A stretch of 64,000 nucleotides of DNA from Casuarius casuarius (lineage: Eukaryota; Chordata; Aves; Casuariiformes; Casuariidae): assembly GCA_003342895.1 (NCBI GenBank), contig PTFA01000277.1:62001-126000 (forward strand), in the 5' to 3' direction. Below, piece after piece: positions 41,195 through 55,900 of the stretch. Within the stretch, counting starts at the first letter, position 1. Each line of letters opens with the position of its first letter. The translations under genes were made by a program, and so were the position numbers. Under the pieces are notes generated by a model. It was not told where the DNA came from. It did not search any database and saw only the letters and a list, made by a program, of their open reading frames with translations.

Positions 41195-41400
41195 TTTGTC
41201 GGCGCTGATGGATGTGTCAGTGGTGACAGAGTTGCTGCGAGTAACTCCAAAGCAACAGGTCCTTAACTCACACAGCCGGAGCTAGAGAAACATCAGCCGA
41301 AGCATTTCCTCCAGGGCGAGATGGGTAGAGTTCCTGGGAAACTGAGTCCAGAAATAAATCCAACCAGCGTGATTGGTTCAATGATTAAACTTTAGTCTCT
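41195..41400 (-). promoter_or_regulatory. putative HKDC1 5' UTR and promoter
   Basis: In gene orientation a CCAAT box (ATTGG at 41372-41376 on the plus strand) lies about 180 nt before the ATG. A short upstream ORF, ATGCTTCGGCTGATG to TAG, spans 41305-41282 and would be in the leader if transcription starts further upstream. No CpG island comparable to that of HK1 is present, which agrees with a tissue-restricted gene. The start site is not placed. Confidence 0.4.
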
Positions 41401-44400
41401 CTGCATCTCCCCCCACACCAGCCCCAAGTCCCTCCCTCCCCAGCGACACACTTCATTGTGCCATAGCAAGCGCCTGGACAGCTGCCAAGCTGAAGGGGAG
41501 AAAAATCGATTTTGTTCCTGCCCCACTTGGGAATTGTTCCCACTTCGCAATGCAGTTGCTACGCAGCGGCTTCACCCTGCTCGGCTTCCCCAGCCGCTGA
41601 CAGCCTCGCACCAGCCTGAGCACACAGCAGGGCTGCAGGCAACCTGGGAAGTTAGGGGGGATTTTAGGAGGTTTCTTCCCCCTAACGCAGCACTCCTACT
41701 TGCAAGATAAGCTCTTCTGCATGAATTAAGTCCACTCTAGTCCACACAGCACNCCCTTATCTACAGCTTTTTTCAGCAAAGCTTCAGCTGTGTAAAGGGG
41801 GCGAGACACACACGTACCCCCACATTAAGTACTTCTTGCACAATTTCCGGCTGAGAGAGGTTTTGCATAATTATTCTCCCTTCACTCCTCCCGAAGACAA
41901 AGTTTCAAACCAACGTAGCTCCTCAGAGTTGCAAAACCTAGGGAGGGGCCAGACCTATCTGGCAGCAGGCAGCTTTGATATCAGACTGCCTTACTTGATA
42001 GAGCAGATGCCTTTGCACCTACAGCAAGGGCTGCTTCCTTACACCAGAGCTGAATTTGACTCAGCCTTTAACGATTGCTCCAAAAAATTCATTCTGAAAA
42101 CATAAGTGTTTCCAGGGTTTTGTCACGGTTTTGCATGATATTCCCATAAATCACAGGCAACTCATCCAAATGAAACAGAGAGATGTGGGCACAAAGGGAA
42201 AAAAAAAAAAAAGGTATTCTCATGGGGTAATTAGTGGTTTGCTCTCAAGCTGCACCTACACTTAGTGGCTTTCCTCTCCACTACTGTTCAACGTTTCAGC
42301 TGAAATAGAGCACACTGACCGGAACGAGAACGTAATCTCTCCAGAACGAGATTACAATTAAAAATTATCTTGACAAAGCAGTTGGGGGGATGGGCAGAAA
42401 GGGCAATGCCAAGTAACAGGAGAAAATGCAAAGAACTAAGCAGAAGTAGAAAATCTTCTGCACAGCTCCACGGTGGGGCAGGGCATAAGGGACCAGCTGG
42501 CAGAGAAGGATCTCAGGCTAAACACAGCCTAAAGCAGACTCAGTGCTCTCATCCTATTGTAAAGACTGATCATCCTGCTGAGCTGTATGAACAGGAGTAT
42601 CATCCATAGACACACAAAATAATCCTTCAACTCCACTTGGCACCACTCTCAAGAGGAGGACTCCATCCAGTTCTGGCACCTACACTTCAGAAAAGACAAA
42701 AAAACCACAATCAGTAGGAGCTAGCTCATTGCTGAACATCAGAAGCAGTCACAGATTACATTTTCTCAGCCTCCGATCACAAGAAAAGATTGAAAGAGCT
42801 GAGGGAGGGGAAGAGAGTTGCCTCTGCAGAGAGGAATTAGACTCTCTGCTAGGAAAGGTCTCGGTTCTGTCTCGCAATCTTGTGTCAGGAAGGAGCTCGG
42901 GACCCTGCAATACCCTGCCAGTCCTATTTATTTTCCACTATTCTAAAACAAGAGAAGCAAGAGTTAAACAGAGCGGCTGAACGGTCCAGAAATAGGGCTT
43001 GTTCTAAAATTAGGCTTTTCAAGAGAAAGGGAGAAAAGAAAAAAAAAAACCCACACTACCAGCCAGAAAGCACGGTTCACTTCTCCTGTATTCATCTTTC
43101 AATAACTGCTGGCTCGCCAAGTCAGACGCTCGCTCCCAGAGGGACCGTCTCTTCCCTCATTGTTTACCCAGGCCATCCGAGCCACAACCCCTCCGGCCAG
43201 CAAAATTGAAAACATCACCTTTCTAGCTCCATCCCACTTTGATCCAGAGCTCATTGTGTCTGTAATGCAGCAGATTTATTTTTCATTCTCTGTTTGCTTT
43301 CTAACAGATGCCACTGAAAAAGGGTCTCAAAGATCTAAATATTACTAAACAGGCCGCAAGCTCTGCTAAATACCTGACACGTCAGATTCACTGCNTAACT
43401 CCTTTGCTTGTCCCTGGTGCATCCTAGCTTCAGGCAGGCTGTTGTGCAAGAAAAGAAAGGACATTATTGCATTTCCATACAGACCACAGTTCAATGCACT
43501 AAGAACCCAATTGCCAAATATATCAAGGCCATTTTGTGTTTATTCTGGCCAGCACGGGGGAAACGATCCTGGACCAGGACCTGTGAGGAGATCAGCTCCA
43601 GCTGCCTGCACTTTGGAGGTGCAAGGAAATGTTTTTCCCCCTTGTTAGAGCTGCACCCAACGCAAGTTAGTTACGAACCCTCCCTTTCGCCATGTCTTTG
43701 CCTGGCATAGACAGAAAAGAGCATACAGGCTTAGGAGAAGGAAGGCTTTTACCAAACAGCACTGTTAGCAGCATTTTCCATTCAAAACACTAGTGAAGAA
43801 GAAGATTCAGTTTCCATAACACAGTATGGCACAGGCCCCATGAAGAGAAGAGCAAGAGGCAACTCAGTTCCCTTCCAAGGGCTTGCTTGCTTGGGGCATG
43901 TTAAAAACGTGCAGTTGGCATAGCTTTGCACCACACCAGCCCCGATTGTACCATGTGGGTTCAATTCGGCAGCCATACTAGTGGCAGTCAACGACAGCCA
44001 CACCATTAGCTCAGAAGAAAAGAAAACTTTCAGAAAAAGTCAGCCTGGAAACGCCTGAATAAACTTCAGAGCTCTTACAACAGTTACTATGGAGTCACTA
44101 TAGAAACAAGCAACCAGTTAAGCTGAAGTGCTAATCTCAGCAAAACACAAGAAAGAATGCTTACAGTCATTTAGCTTTCTTACTGCAAGGCTTGCTGCTC
44201 AAACACAAGACTGTGGCTTACACCTCGAAGGCCCAGCCACGTTTTCCTTGCTCAAAAAATACACACTAGTAAGCAGCTTAGCATCCTATTAAAGGATAAA
44301 CCTCATTACCAAAACAAACTACAAGCAGAGTACAGCAGCAACATGGGTCTCCAGCAGCCCACCCCCAGGTGCATGCGGTATAGCAGAGGGCAGTCATCCT

Positions 44401-46432
44401 TGTACAGAGCATGGTTTTAAACTGCAAATTTGAAGGTCTAGCAGGGAGTGTGCAATCCAAAAGGTAACTTGGCAGATGCATGCTGTCATCCGGACCACAT
44501 TCTGCAGGCTCACCTGACGACATTTTCCCTTCTAAAGTTTGTCAAGTGCAAATGAAACAAGGGGACAATCAATATCACCCAGTTATGTGACCCACATGAC
44601 TCAAGCTATTTGAATAGTTTCAAATGGAATACATTGGTAAGGGTTAACCAGAAGCTTGCATCCTGTGCAAGGCATGTTGCTGCTGGGCAGAAGCTGTCAG
44701 GAGTCTGGGAAAGCAAAGAAGAATTGCTCATCCCCAAACCATAAAATTCAAGACGCTCACATGGCCGTACCACAACTTAACATAGCTGCTTGGTTTTCCT
44801 TGCAAGAGAAGGATCTACAAACATTCCCTCCCACCAGTCTGGCACCAAAGTCAACAGGACATCACATGGACCAGAAACGTTTACATATTGTTTGCATTTT
44901 AGTGAATAATGGGGAAAGAGTATATGAAATGCACTGAAAACAAGTGTTAAAAACTCAATGTGTTCAAACTACTGCAGGCTTGTTTCTGAACAGCAGCTTA
45001 AAGTACTGATGCTAGGAGGAAGGTGAAGATTTAGTGTAAACTTTCAATCTGCAGAGATGTGAGTTTGACCATTTTAGAAAGTGAGGTATTTGATACAGTG
45101 AAATTCCACACGGTTTTCACAAGTATCCCGACATAACACAAGCAGTATCTGCAGGCTGGTACAGCCAACCACAGTGGCTACACATGTTCTTCTTATGCAG
45201 CCATGGCAACATGTCCCACTGCCAAAACCCATTTTTGTGAGTTAGCACAACAGTTTCAACAGCTGATTCTTTCCACTCCACAGTCTCTCTACTGGGAGAT
45301 CACAGGCATACGTTAGAGTTGCTTCCAATAAATACAGACATCAGGGCTACAGAGCACCTGCATGTGTGTGAAACATGTATAGCCTGGTGTTGCACTGCCT
45401 TAATCAGCATTCAGTGACTATATCAGAAAAACCTGAAGTGGGTTTGCTGAGAATTTGGCTCCAACAAAGTAAACGTTCCTCCACGTGTGAAGCACATAAA
45501 TTTATGCTAACCACCATAAAATGAATATGTGAGAATACTAATGTCACAAGTGTCAACCCCTAAGCTGTAATTTAAACTGTTAGCTGAGCTTAAAGTTAAA
45601 CATTTTGTTCCCCCTCAAAATTCAGATATCACAGACAAACTGGAATATGAAGCAAGGAAGCATTTATAAAGTAACAGAACAAAATCATTTGTATGAAAAT
45701 GAATTAGAAGTATCAAGGAGAAACAGATCCAAGTTTTTTCAAAGTGAATAAATTGCATCTATACCTCTAACATCTTCCCCCAAAAAATCATCATCCAAAA
45801 ATTAAAAAAAACAACAAAAGAACCCATTTGCCTGAATCCATGTGATAAGGATTTCCCAGGCAAAGGAATACAATTTAAAGAGCAAGGAAAGGTTTTGCTT
45901 TTCCTTAGTAATTACCTTCAGATGACAGAACTGGAATTTACCCAAACATTCCTGTGACCAGAATTTCATCATGCCACAAAGCATTAACACAAATACTTTT
46001 TGCCTCCTTTCACTTTTTCACAGGACACAAAGGTCAGAGGCACATGACTCCTATCACCATTCTAACCCAATTTCCTGCCAAGTTGTTCGTTACCTGTTCA
46101 TTATCTGTTAAACTCTGCCCTTTGGGAAGGGATGGAATGAGTAGCTAATTCATTACTAGTGAAATATCTGACCTTTATTAGTGCTGCAAGGTTATCTTGC
46201 AAGAAGGCATTACGTTCAAATTTTCACATAGCATCATACCATACACTTACGCTGAACACTACGACTGCAGCGTACAGCTGGCTGGTAAAAGCAGCTTCTG
46301 GCCTCTAAGCTTACATGAGTCCATTTCTCTGAGTGTTCACTTCACATAACTGGTCACGAGAGAAGGAAAAACATCAAGGAGCTGCAGCANTGTAATCATG
46401 AAATGCCAAAGAAGTTATTAAAACAGTTTTTT
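41401..46432. other. HKDC1-SUPV3L1 intergenic region
   Basis: About 5 kb lie between the HKDC1 promoter and the probable SUPV3L1 poly(A) site. No gene, RNA or recognisable mobile element was seen on either strand. The ORFs are under 110 codons and lack domains. Confidence 0.65.
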
Positions 46433-46438
46433 TTTATT
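46433..46438 (-). terminator. candidate SUPV3L1 polyadenylation signal
   Basis: AATAAA on the minus strand, 37 nt after the stop codon. This would make a very short 3' UTR. An alternative AATAAA lies at 46179-46174. Confidence 0.5.
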
Positions 46439-46475
46439 TTATGAATAAAAACTAAACAGAATTAGGACATGGATT

Positions 46476-46971
46476 CTATTTTTTCTTTTTCCCCATTTCC
46501 TTTGAACTATTCTGATCATCTCTTTTTGAACTAGGGCCATATCTACCATTCCTGTGCTGAACCTGCCACTCGCTCTCCAGCTGTCTCAGCATCTCTTGCG
46601 TTAGAAGTCCTTCACGCAGCAATCTGTCAGCGAGAGATCCACGTCCATGGGTTTTCAGATCCTCCCGCCTTGCAGCAGACCTATAGGCTTTCAAGCTCTT
46701 TGCTCTTCTCTCTCCTGGAGCCTCCACAGCAGTAGGGAGTTGCACTGTGGATTTTGCACCCTGAAGGTCTGACATCACCCTGATATCCCTCTTAGTCCTT
46801 TGAAGAGGAAATTCTTCTGACACAGCTACTGCTGCTCCAGGAGCAGCACTGGATTGCGAAGCTCGGATCAGCCCCGTGATGTTGCAGACACCAATTTGTA
46901 TAATGTTGTCCAGTTTTTTCTGAATATCCCTTACAAGGACAGCATCGGGGAACATATCCATGAAGCGGTAG
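46476..46971 (-). CDS. SUPV3L1: SUPV3L1 last coding exon (15)
   Basis: The acceptor CAG is at 46974-46972 and the stop TAG at 46478-46476. It begins [20 protein letters not shown] and contains [20 protein letters not shown], the conserved SUV3 C-terminal helix. It ends in a basic GKKKK tail. The middle of the exon is poorly conserved and low in complexity. Confidence 0.95.
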
Positions 46972-49900
46972 CTGAAGAGAGGTGAAACAAAACAGCATAC
47001 AATGAAACCTTTTCACCACAGGACTGACAACTGGGATGAAGATCAGATACACACTGTGTAAAGTACAACCTTATTACGTGTTGCATAGGATGAACACTGT
47101 ATTTTAAATGGCATTTCAGCTGTTCCAGTCCAGAGGCCCCTTGTTTCTACCCTTCTTTTCGTCAGCCACTTAAAACTGTTCTNGGCAGAACCCATGACTT
47201 GCCCCCACAAAGTAGCTACACCAGCATTTGTCAAGATCCTCTAAAGGGCCAGCAAAGGAGCCCATACTGCACCACCTCCATACTGNCTTGAAGACACTAC
47301 TTTTCTAGGACTGTAAGTCATAAATAGTAGGAGAAAATAAAAATAACTCCTAAGTGCAAAGGCAATACCTTAACCACAGATAGAGGTCAAAAACATCATG
47401 AACAGCTTCGAGGTGCACAAGTTCCTTGATGTTCTTTGGCGGGGCTAGTGGCCACTTGGTGTGCCGACAGAGCCAGTCGAATGTCAGAGGTTCATTTCTA
47501 CTGAACTGTCTTGCAAACTGGAAAACAAGTGGATTCAGTGAAGTTTGCAGTTAGTAAGGAAAAACATTTGGGGTTTTTTGGTTTCTTTTTTTTCTTTTTT
47601 TCAGTGCAGTTATTTATGAAGCTGAACCTTCTTTCTGAAATTGTATTATTCGTGCAATCTATAAACAAACAGGCTGTTTGTGTTCTTAACTGACAGAACA
47701 TTAGTTTGTATTTAAACAGCTGTACACTAGAAAAGGCAAGCTTCAACCCTTACGGCACAGTATTGAAGAGTCCGTTCTCAGACCTATGTTTTTAGGCCAG
47801 TTTATTACTGAAGAAATGATCGACCAGCCTAATGAAGTGTCAGTGAATTAAATTCCCTTGAGTCTGTACAGACAAAATACTCCAGAAAATATCTCCTTCA
47901 TTTTTTGCAGCATAAATGCCTCACATGCTTTTACTTAGTTCCTCGACACAGGAATCATCTCTTCTTTACTAGGCATCAGTAACACAATTTGTCCATGGGC
48001 CATGCACAGAACTAAGCAACGAAGTCTGGAGCTCTCCAGAAAAACAGAACCTTGAAGGCAGACGATTTCATCTAGTGAAGTAAATAGACTATCTTTTCTT
48101 CTCCTGCTCATATTTTGCTAATTCTTATTTCAGAATCTCCTGGGTTGAGAAAGTGATGTTAAATATTTGTTGCCTGACTTAGGAAATCCACTATCCACAA
48201 ACAAACAAANAAAAAAGATTAATTTGTAACAGAAGTCAGCCCTCCCAAACCTAAGCATCTCAGCTCTTTTACTAACAGACAAGTCAAATAAGATTTAATT
48301 TTTTAGAAATGCTGATGACAGAGTAGCTAGTTCCTAAATGGCTACTATCAGAGATTTTCTTCCAGCATGGAGGATGGGCCGTAAATTCACGCAGGCATTT
48401 ACCAGCCTAACTCCCCCTGACAGAGGTTAGGCCCCTCTACACCTTCATCACTTCAGATCTCAGTGCTCAGCATTTTCCTAATGAGGCACAATTTTTTAAC
48501 TCTTTAAATGAGTCATTTAGTTTTTAAAGAAAGTTATTAGCTATTTTGAAAAGCACAGGTCTATCAAACATCTGTGACATGAGGGCAACACAGCAGTTTC
48601 ATTTTTACAATGTTTTATTACAAGTGTTTAATATAGTCTAAAAGGGGACAAAGATGATAGTGTCTAACAAAGTAACAGTCCTGAATAAAAGTCTTAATCC
48701 TGCAAAACTGAAGTCAGCTGACTACAAATTCCTCAAAATAATCACTCCAGGCGTACAGTGGAGAACAGTTCACCCAGGCGTGAAAACTGAACTGGTACAA
48801 TTCTGAGAGTAAATTACAGCACTGTCTTGAGGAGTTTTAATTCTNCGTACTTATAGCATCTGCAACCATATTCAAGACCGCATTCTTTAACTAAAACCTG
48901 GATTAGTGGTACCTTGTTTTTAAGGACTAGTTCTAGAAAACTTTAGTGCAAAATTTAATTGTTCACAAGTGACAAACAATTCTGACCTCTCTCAGTTCAA
49001 AGATCACCTGCAAGGAAAGCAGTAGGATTCTGAGGCAAACAGCAGAAAAGCTTCCAAATTTTAATTTATACCCCAAAATGAGAATCAGATCTCAGAAGTG
49101 AAAAGCTTCAGCCAATAAAAATGGTAAAGAATTCAAATATTTAAAAAAAAAAAAACAAACCTTCCAGCTGTTTTATATTTCTACTTGTGAGCACACTAAG
49201 AATGCTTTCAAACAATCTAATTACTAAATCCATGATAAACATAACTAGACATGGCCTCATTGCATCAAGACCCACTTAGTCCAATATAATTACCACATTT
49301 TCTGGGAAAAACGAAAAATAACTGACCTTCAACAGCGTCGTGCAAACAAAAGGCTCCTTTCTGTTCAAGGGTGCAGTGCAGAAGACATACCGTGATCGCA
49401 AGTTTAGTGGAATGTGCTGAATCATATCTGCTAGAAATTTAAAGTCATCAATATTGCAGACAAAGTACAGTCCATCGACTTGTGAGAGACTCACAAAAAT
49501 ATCCTGTGAAAACATCATAAGCAAATGAAGAGGACGTTATTACAAAAGGGAGTTGTCAAACTTTTATTAACCAAACTAAATAATGATTTGGTTTTTCAAA
49601 GTCCCATTATACTGAAAGAACAGTTAAAATTATCAAATTCAACTCATAGTAATGAAAATTTCTGGGAGATCCCTCAGCCCTTCTAACAGGATTTTCATTA
49701 AATTCTTTAACATAGGATCAAGGGGGGAGGACATAACGCACTATGCTTTATTTAAGCATTTTCAATTAGTCTAAGTATCCAATGCAATATTCTAGAAGCA
49801 TACATTTGAGCTACAAAGAACACTATCATAAGAGCCAGTTATTTCTATGTTTAAAACTTGTTCCAGGTCTGTCTCTTAGCATGACCCGAAAAGCTATCTT

Positions 49901-52900
49901 TACAGTATAAAATTCAATAATTGAGTTATTTTTAGGTCACCCTTAGGAACAGAGATTTATTTTAGGAAGATAGGCATCACAAGATAAATAAAGTGTTGCA
50001 ATAAAGCCATTCAAAGAATACCTGAAACATGCAAGGCTTGGCAAAATAGCAGATACCACTGCACATTGCACGAGGGGAATTTTTATGGGTCCCCAAAATT
50101 AGTTCTATCTAGTGTATACGTGATCATTAAAGAAGCACTGAGTTTAATTAAATGTGTGACTGTATGCTCAAGAGATCAACACTGACACATTTTTAATCTT
50201 ATGGAAATTCTAAAAAGTTAAAGGTACGCTATTACTCTAATAGCTAAGTCTTCCAAGACATCTGAGTATAATCTTTCACCTAGAGGTTAGAAACCACACA
50301 CTTTCCTAAGTAACAGGACATCAAAGAACTGTAATATGCATTCAAATCAATGAAAGCTGTTAAAAGTTCAGATGACTAACAATCATGATACTAATTTTTA
50401 CTATGGTCTTGGAAGTTTAATTTCTACTTTAAAATATGTAAGCTCTTCCAAATATTCTACTGTCAGTCCAAAGTAACCATGGCCTCAAGTAGATCCTACA
50501 AGATGTTTCTTTAATTTAAGTAAATACTGTTTTACCATAAAATCCACAGAACCAGGGAAAAAAAAAAAAATTAAGTAGCTCTCAGACAGAAATCTGACAT
50601 GACCAGCTCAGTTTTCCAAGAGTTTTCACATGAAGTTATCAAAATTTTATTCTCTAGGGTCTTCAGCCTCAGACCAAAAAGCTTACTTTTAAAATATAGA
50701 AAAGATTAAATGAGAAGGTTGCTGCATCAGATACTCTTCAACACATGTACACACATTTGCACACTTCAAAGGCTTTTAAATATTATAACGTGAAAAAAGG
50801 TAATCATTCTAAATGTATTTGCAAACACTGCTGCAGTAGAAAGCACAATCTGATTCATAAAAGATACGCAGAGCTGTCTATTAGGTTCTTAGAGAGTGCA
50901 TGTGTGTGTGTCCATAGGAAAGTAGCGCCTGTAAGTATGCTCAGTTTTTAAACCAAAAGCTATTTTTTAATCATTCTTACAATTAGATTGGAGAGAGTGG
51001 CATCAGGAAGATGATAAGCAAACATTTCTATCTGCTCAGCAGTAGGATGTAGGCCAGCTGCCTAAAGGGAAAATAAAGACATTTTCATTAATCCTCAACG
51101 TCTTTAAGCGGGTGCACGAGAAAAAACAAGATCTAGAAGAAAAGAAGTACCCTACAGAGTCCAGTTTATTCAGGACACTTATATGGAACTTAAAGACTTC
51201 CATCTTTGAGCTTTCAATTCTTAGAAGACCAGCTTCAATATAACTTGAAATACTGGAAGCCCCATGGATCTTCCAAATGTGCCTTATATGCAAAGTCACT
51301 CTGGCATGACACAATCAATTTTTATTACTGAATTGTAAACAGACACAAAGAATAATAATTTGGGATAAGGATATAGTAACATAGCTCCAAAGCACATCCG
51401 TACAAATTGAGCACTAAGCTCTCACCTTCACAGGCCGCACAGGCTCACTCAAAATTTCCTTGAGCTGTGGTAAGTCATCTCGATGCATTGTAGTGACTTC
51501 TCCTTGCTTGAAAGATGAGCCGTAACGCCCAGCTCTACCTGAGATTTGTAGAGCCTGAGAGGTTGTAATTAAGTCTATTTCCTTCTCTCCCTTTTCATTG
51601 ATATTTGGCTTTATTATAGAGTTAAAAATTATTCTTTTTATACACCTGAAATATTTGAACAAAAACAAAGAGGAATTTTTTTTTGCAAATTATTTCCAAT
51701 ATACAACCTACTACAGAAGAGTGAAAGCCTTTTTTTTTTTTGAACATTTTTTCCCCTCCACAAATTAAGAGACCANAGATATTGCTTTACCATGGACACA
51801 GCATTCTCAAAGGGCAACATAAGACTGCTAGTTAGTTACAGGAGAAGCATCCCAGCATACATCAATCCTGTCCTAATATGGTCCCAGGCTATACATCATC
51901 TGCCTCAGCAGAGTGCATAGCACCGACTGCATTGCTTTCACTAACATAATGCATCTGAAACCGGACTGACTCTATCCTACATTTCAGAAATGCGAGAGAC
52001 TGATATTCTGACAGCCTAGCCCACCTGACCCCAGTGAATCAAAAGTACCTTGACAGTGCTTGATCTCATACAGGATTAGGCCTAATGAGCCATTTAACTC
52101 CTAAAATCAGTTTTAGAATTAAAGCTTAGATCTACCCAATCAAATCGATCACTACTTCAAAATTAAAGTGTATGCATTGTAAGTGTTCTCTAGACATAAC
52201 AGACATCTAGACAAATTAGATAACCTGGGGGGAAACAAGTGAAGAAACTAATGCAGGTATCACACCAAAAATAAGCATACCACAACTTGCTCAGAATACT
52301 TACAAATTGAGTCCCATTCCAATTGCATCTGTAGCAACTAAAATTTTGCACGGGTCATCAGGATCGTTGAATTTCTTTGCCTGTTCAAGTTTTGTTCCTA
52401 AAGCAGAGTGACAAACATTTGATATAGCAGACTCTTCTCACAATATAAAGATAGCATATCTCTAAACCTGATGCCTTTATAGTAGGTTGAGAATTTTTTT
52501 TTTTTTTTTTTTTGCTATTTGGCTGTGGCTTGTAGTATTTCTTGTTGGTTTTTTTTAAACCTTTCCCAGAGCTGTGAACAGGCCTCATTTAATTAAAACT
52601 AACTGAACAATATTAAATAAGTAATGATTATAATCATTAAGATTATAATACCAGTCAAATACCCCAGGATTATAATACCAGTCAAAACAGGTTTTCCTTT
52701 CTGTAACTCTATATCCTGATGCAAAACTGGAAAAATTTGTACTGCTTCATTTTAAAAAGTTTCTCCAAAGAAAGAAGCAAAAAACAGAACATTCGCTTAA
52801 TACGTACATACATATGTATATATATAAAAAAAAGGAGGAGCTCTTTACCTGGTGGCAGACTGCCGTATATGACAGCACATTCTAATCCTCTGGCTTCAAT

Positions 52901-55900
52901 CTGCCGGCTGACAGAATAAATGTCATTCTTACTGAAACACACAATGCAGTCCCCGGGCTGGAGGTTATCTAGAGATTCTAAGGCATAATCCAACACCGTA
53001 AGAGGAGTGAGTCTCTCATAGTTTCGGACCTAGAATTAAAGAGCAGTTGTGAAAGATGAGACATTTTTTAATGTAAAATTCATGTGAAAGTTCAGCTAAT
53101 GTGCTTAAAATCGCGACTGATTGCAACACTAAGGGTGGTCTTACAATCCTGAAGGGATAAGTACTGGAGAAAAGGTGACATACACCCTATGCAATCAAAA
53201 CCACATACCTGCAGCATTTCCCAAGGTACTGCAAGGTACTACAGGGCCTTTTCAAGAAACAGAGGACTATACATTCTTACACATAAACCAGATTCAAGGA
53301 AAGAAGTATACAGACTATTGTACAGTCGTAGCAATCCTAGGGAGAAGTGAGAGCCAGTTTTCACTAATTCAGTCACTTGAATGCTGTAACTGGTCCCCCT
53401 TAGAGTAAAGAGTCCCACGAAACATGGATATGTAAAACTACAGCTAGTTCACCTGGAAATCATGCAGGTTGCACTACCAAAATTACGCTGTTAAATAATC
53501 TTTAGAAAGGAACTTTCCCAGGAAAGCAAGTTTTTTGACTGTAAGGTTGCGTTGGAGAGGTATTTCAATCAATTTCTTCTAGTGGTATTAGCTCTTTTAA
53601 CATCTTTCTCAGCATATGGAGAATGAATAACAGACAGAGTAAACCAAGCAAACTGAGAGCATTGTGCATTCTAGGAAGAACAGAACTGTAAAGAAAACCA
53701 CTAAACAGCTGTAGCATTCCCTGGGAGGAAGTCAGCAGAGCAGATACCTTTTTAAAGCAAAACATTGTGACCAAAAAAAACAAAACAGAAACCTACCACC
53801 ACACACACCAACTTTGCAACATCTCCTTTGATTGACAGGAATTGAGCAACATTTTAACTAAATCCCTGCAAGAATAGCTTTGATCGGTAATATCCCAAAC
53901 AAAAGCTTATACTTTAGCCTGTTTTCTGACAAGAACCACCTCATGTTCTCTCTGTAACATTGCAGAATTAAAAAGCCTACCTCAACCTCCTCCCCCGTAG
54001 TGTACATGAGTTCTGTCACCAATTCAATAGCAGCAGCTTCTCCACAAACATGGATTTCTTCTGCACAGAGCCCTGAACAAGATCCAACGAAATAAAATAC
54101 AAACTGTTACATATGTATATACACAGCAATTCTAGCTGACATTAACAGTTACCAAAAAGAATACATTTTGCCTTCTGAACACATCAACAAGGACTGTATT
54201 CCCTCTCCTTCAACATGCCCAAGCCCAGTACCAAAGCTTCCCCCACAATACACTGCTTCCTTAGAGCTACTCTTGATCTCATCAGCAAGTGATGCTTAGA
54301 AATCTGGTAGCATAACCATCTGAGCAGTTAATACCTGGCTGCATCCTCTCAGCTCAAACAAGAGGTACCCTCAATCACTGAATAAATGGAGAAAAACTTT
54401 GTGCACGTTTTATTTACTACTAATGCTTTACTATCTCCCCAACCACAGCAGAACTGGGAAGCTTCATTTTCTGCATGACCTTTTAAAATTACAAACACAT
54501 CTTTAAAGTAGTCAGAATGGTAAGTGGTAAAAAATAGAAGGTAGGGGAAGTGTGACAAATCATCCTGCTAAATTCAGCATCAAAGCAGTGGAGTGGGAGA
54601 ATCAGATTCCAAACTTCTGTTGAAAAATCTAGGTAACAATTAATTTCAGAGTTCCTCTTGAAAAATTATAAAATTAGCAAAAGAAACCATTCTCATAAGG
54701 TTTTAACAGATCAGTGTTACACGTGAGCTATTTGAAATTAATGCTATAAAATATTTAACATTTGCCATGTTACCATATATTTAACAGAATCTTTTAAAAT
54801 TAACTCTCTGAAAATTGTGTAGTTTTAATTGCACAAAAAAAGCATACTTCTGGAAAACACTCAGTCTGAAAGGACAGCACAATCTGACAACACAGAGACT
54901 CTGTACTAACCACAGAAACAAAACCAGAAAAATGCATCAGCAAAACTTAGAGAATAAAATTTTCAAAACCATTCCTTAAGCAAAACATGACAGGTAACTT
55001 GCTGCCATACAGAGAACTCTCTTTAGGCAGAGCACCTCTCTAACTTGCTATGAGGAGACCTCAGTAATGAAGAAACAATATTCACTTTTATTTTGTATCA
55101 CACATTGTAATCACTTATCAATATACTGACTTCTAAGTTTGAATTTAATATGCCATTTAAAGTTGCATGAAACTAGTTGATTGTCAACGCTGACCAGCTT
55201 ACCTAGAAGGGCTCTTGTCCAAGCCCACCCTCTAGCAGGATCTCTGATCATCTGAATTTCATCAATCACAGCAACTTCATCTTAAAAACAAACAAATGAA
55301 AAAAAGTTATGTGCCAAGGAAGAACATCTAGAACAACAATACTACATAGGAAGGAAAATCTCAAAGGCTTTCTATAGAAAGTTACTCAAATCAAGTTAAT
55401 TATCCACCACCAAAAAGCTAATCTGAGATGATCCAGGTTTTAATAAAACTGTTCTAACCTATCACAGGAATTGTTCAAATAAGAGTGAAAAGGTATAGCT
55501 CAGCTACTTAATAGGGCCCAAGCAGCAACTCATTTAGAGACAGCAATGGATGTGATCGAAACAATTATGCATACATACAAGGTGTATTCGTGCTGCACAT
55601 TTCAATGGTACAAGCAATATGTGTAGCTTGTCTGGCATCTTCATTGGCATACACGCGCTCTTCTCCTGTCACCAAGTCACATGGCACATTCTAAAGAAAG
55701 TCAGAAAACTCATGTTAAATTTCTTGAATATAACAGAATTCCCCTTTCAAAAGGGGGGGGGGGGGGAACAGTTTCTTAAAGTATCTTTTAAAACTGTATA
55801 ATGGAAGTCACCCAGAGAATAGCTACTCAGCCTGTTGACACTTGTGCCCTATGTTTAAGCTCTGTCAGACTGAAGTACCAGTGTAACAAAGAGGTAGTAT

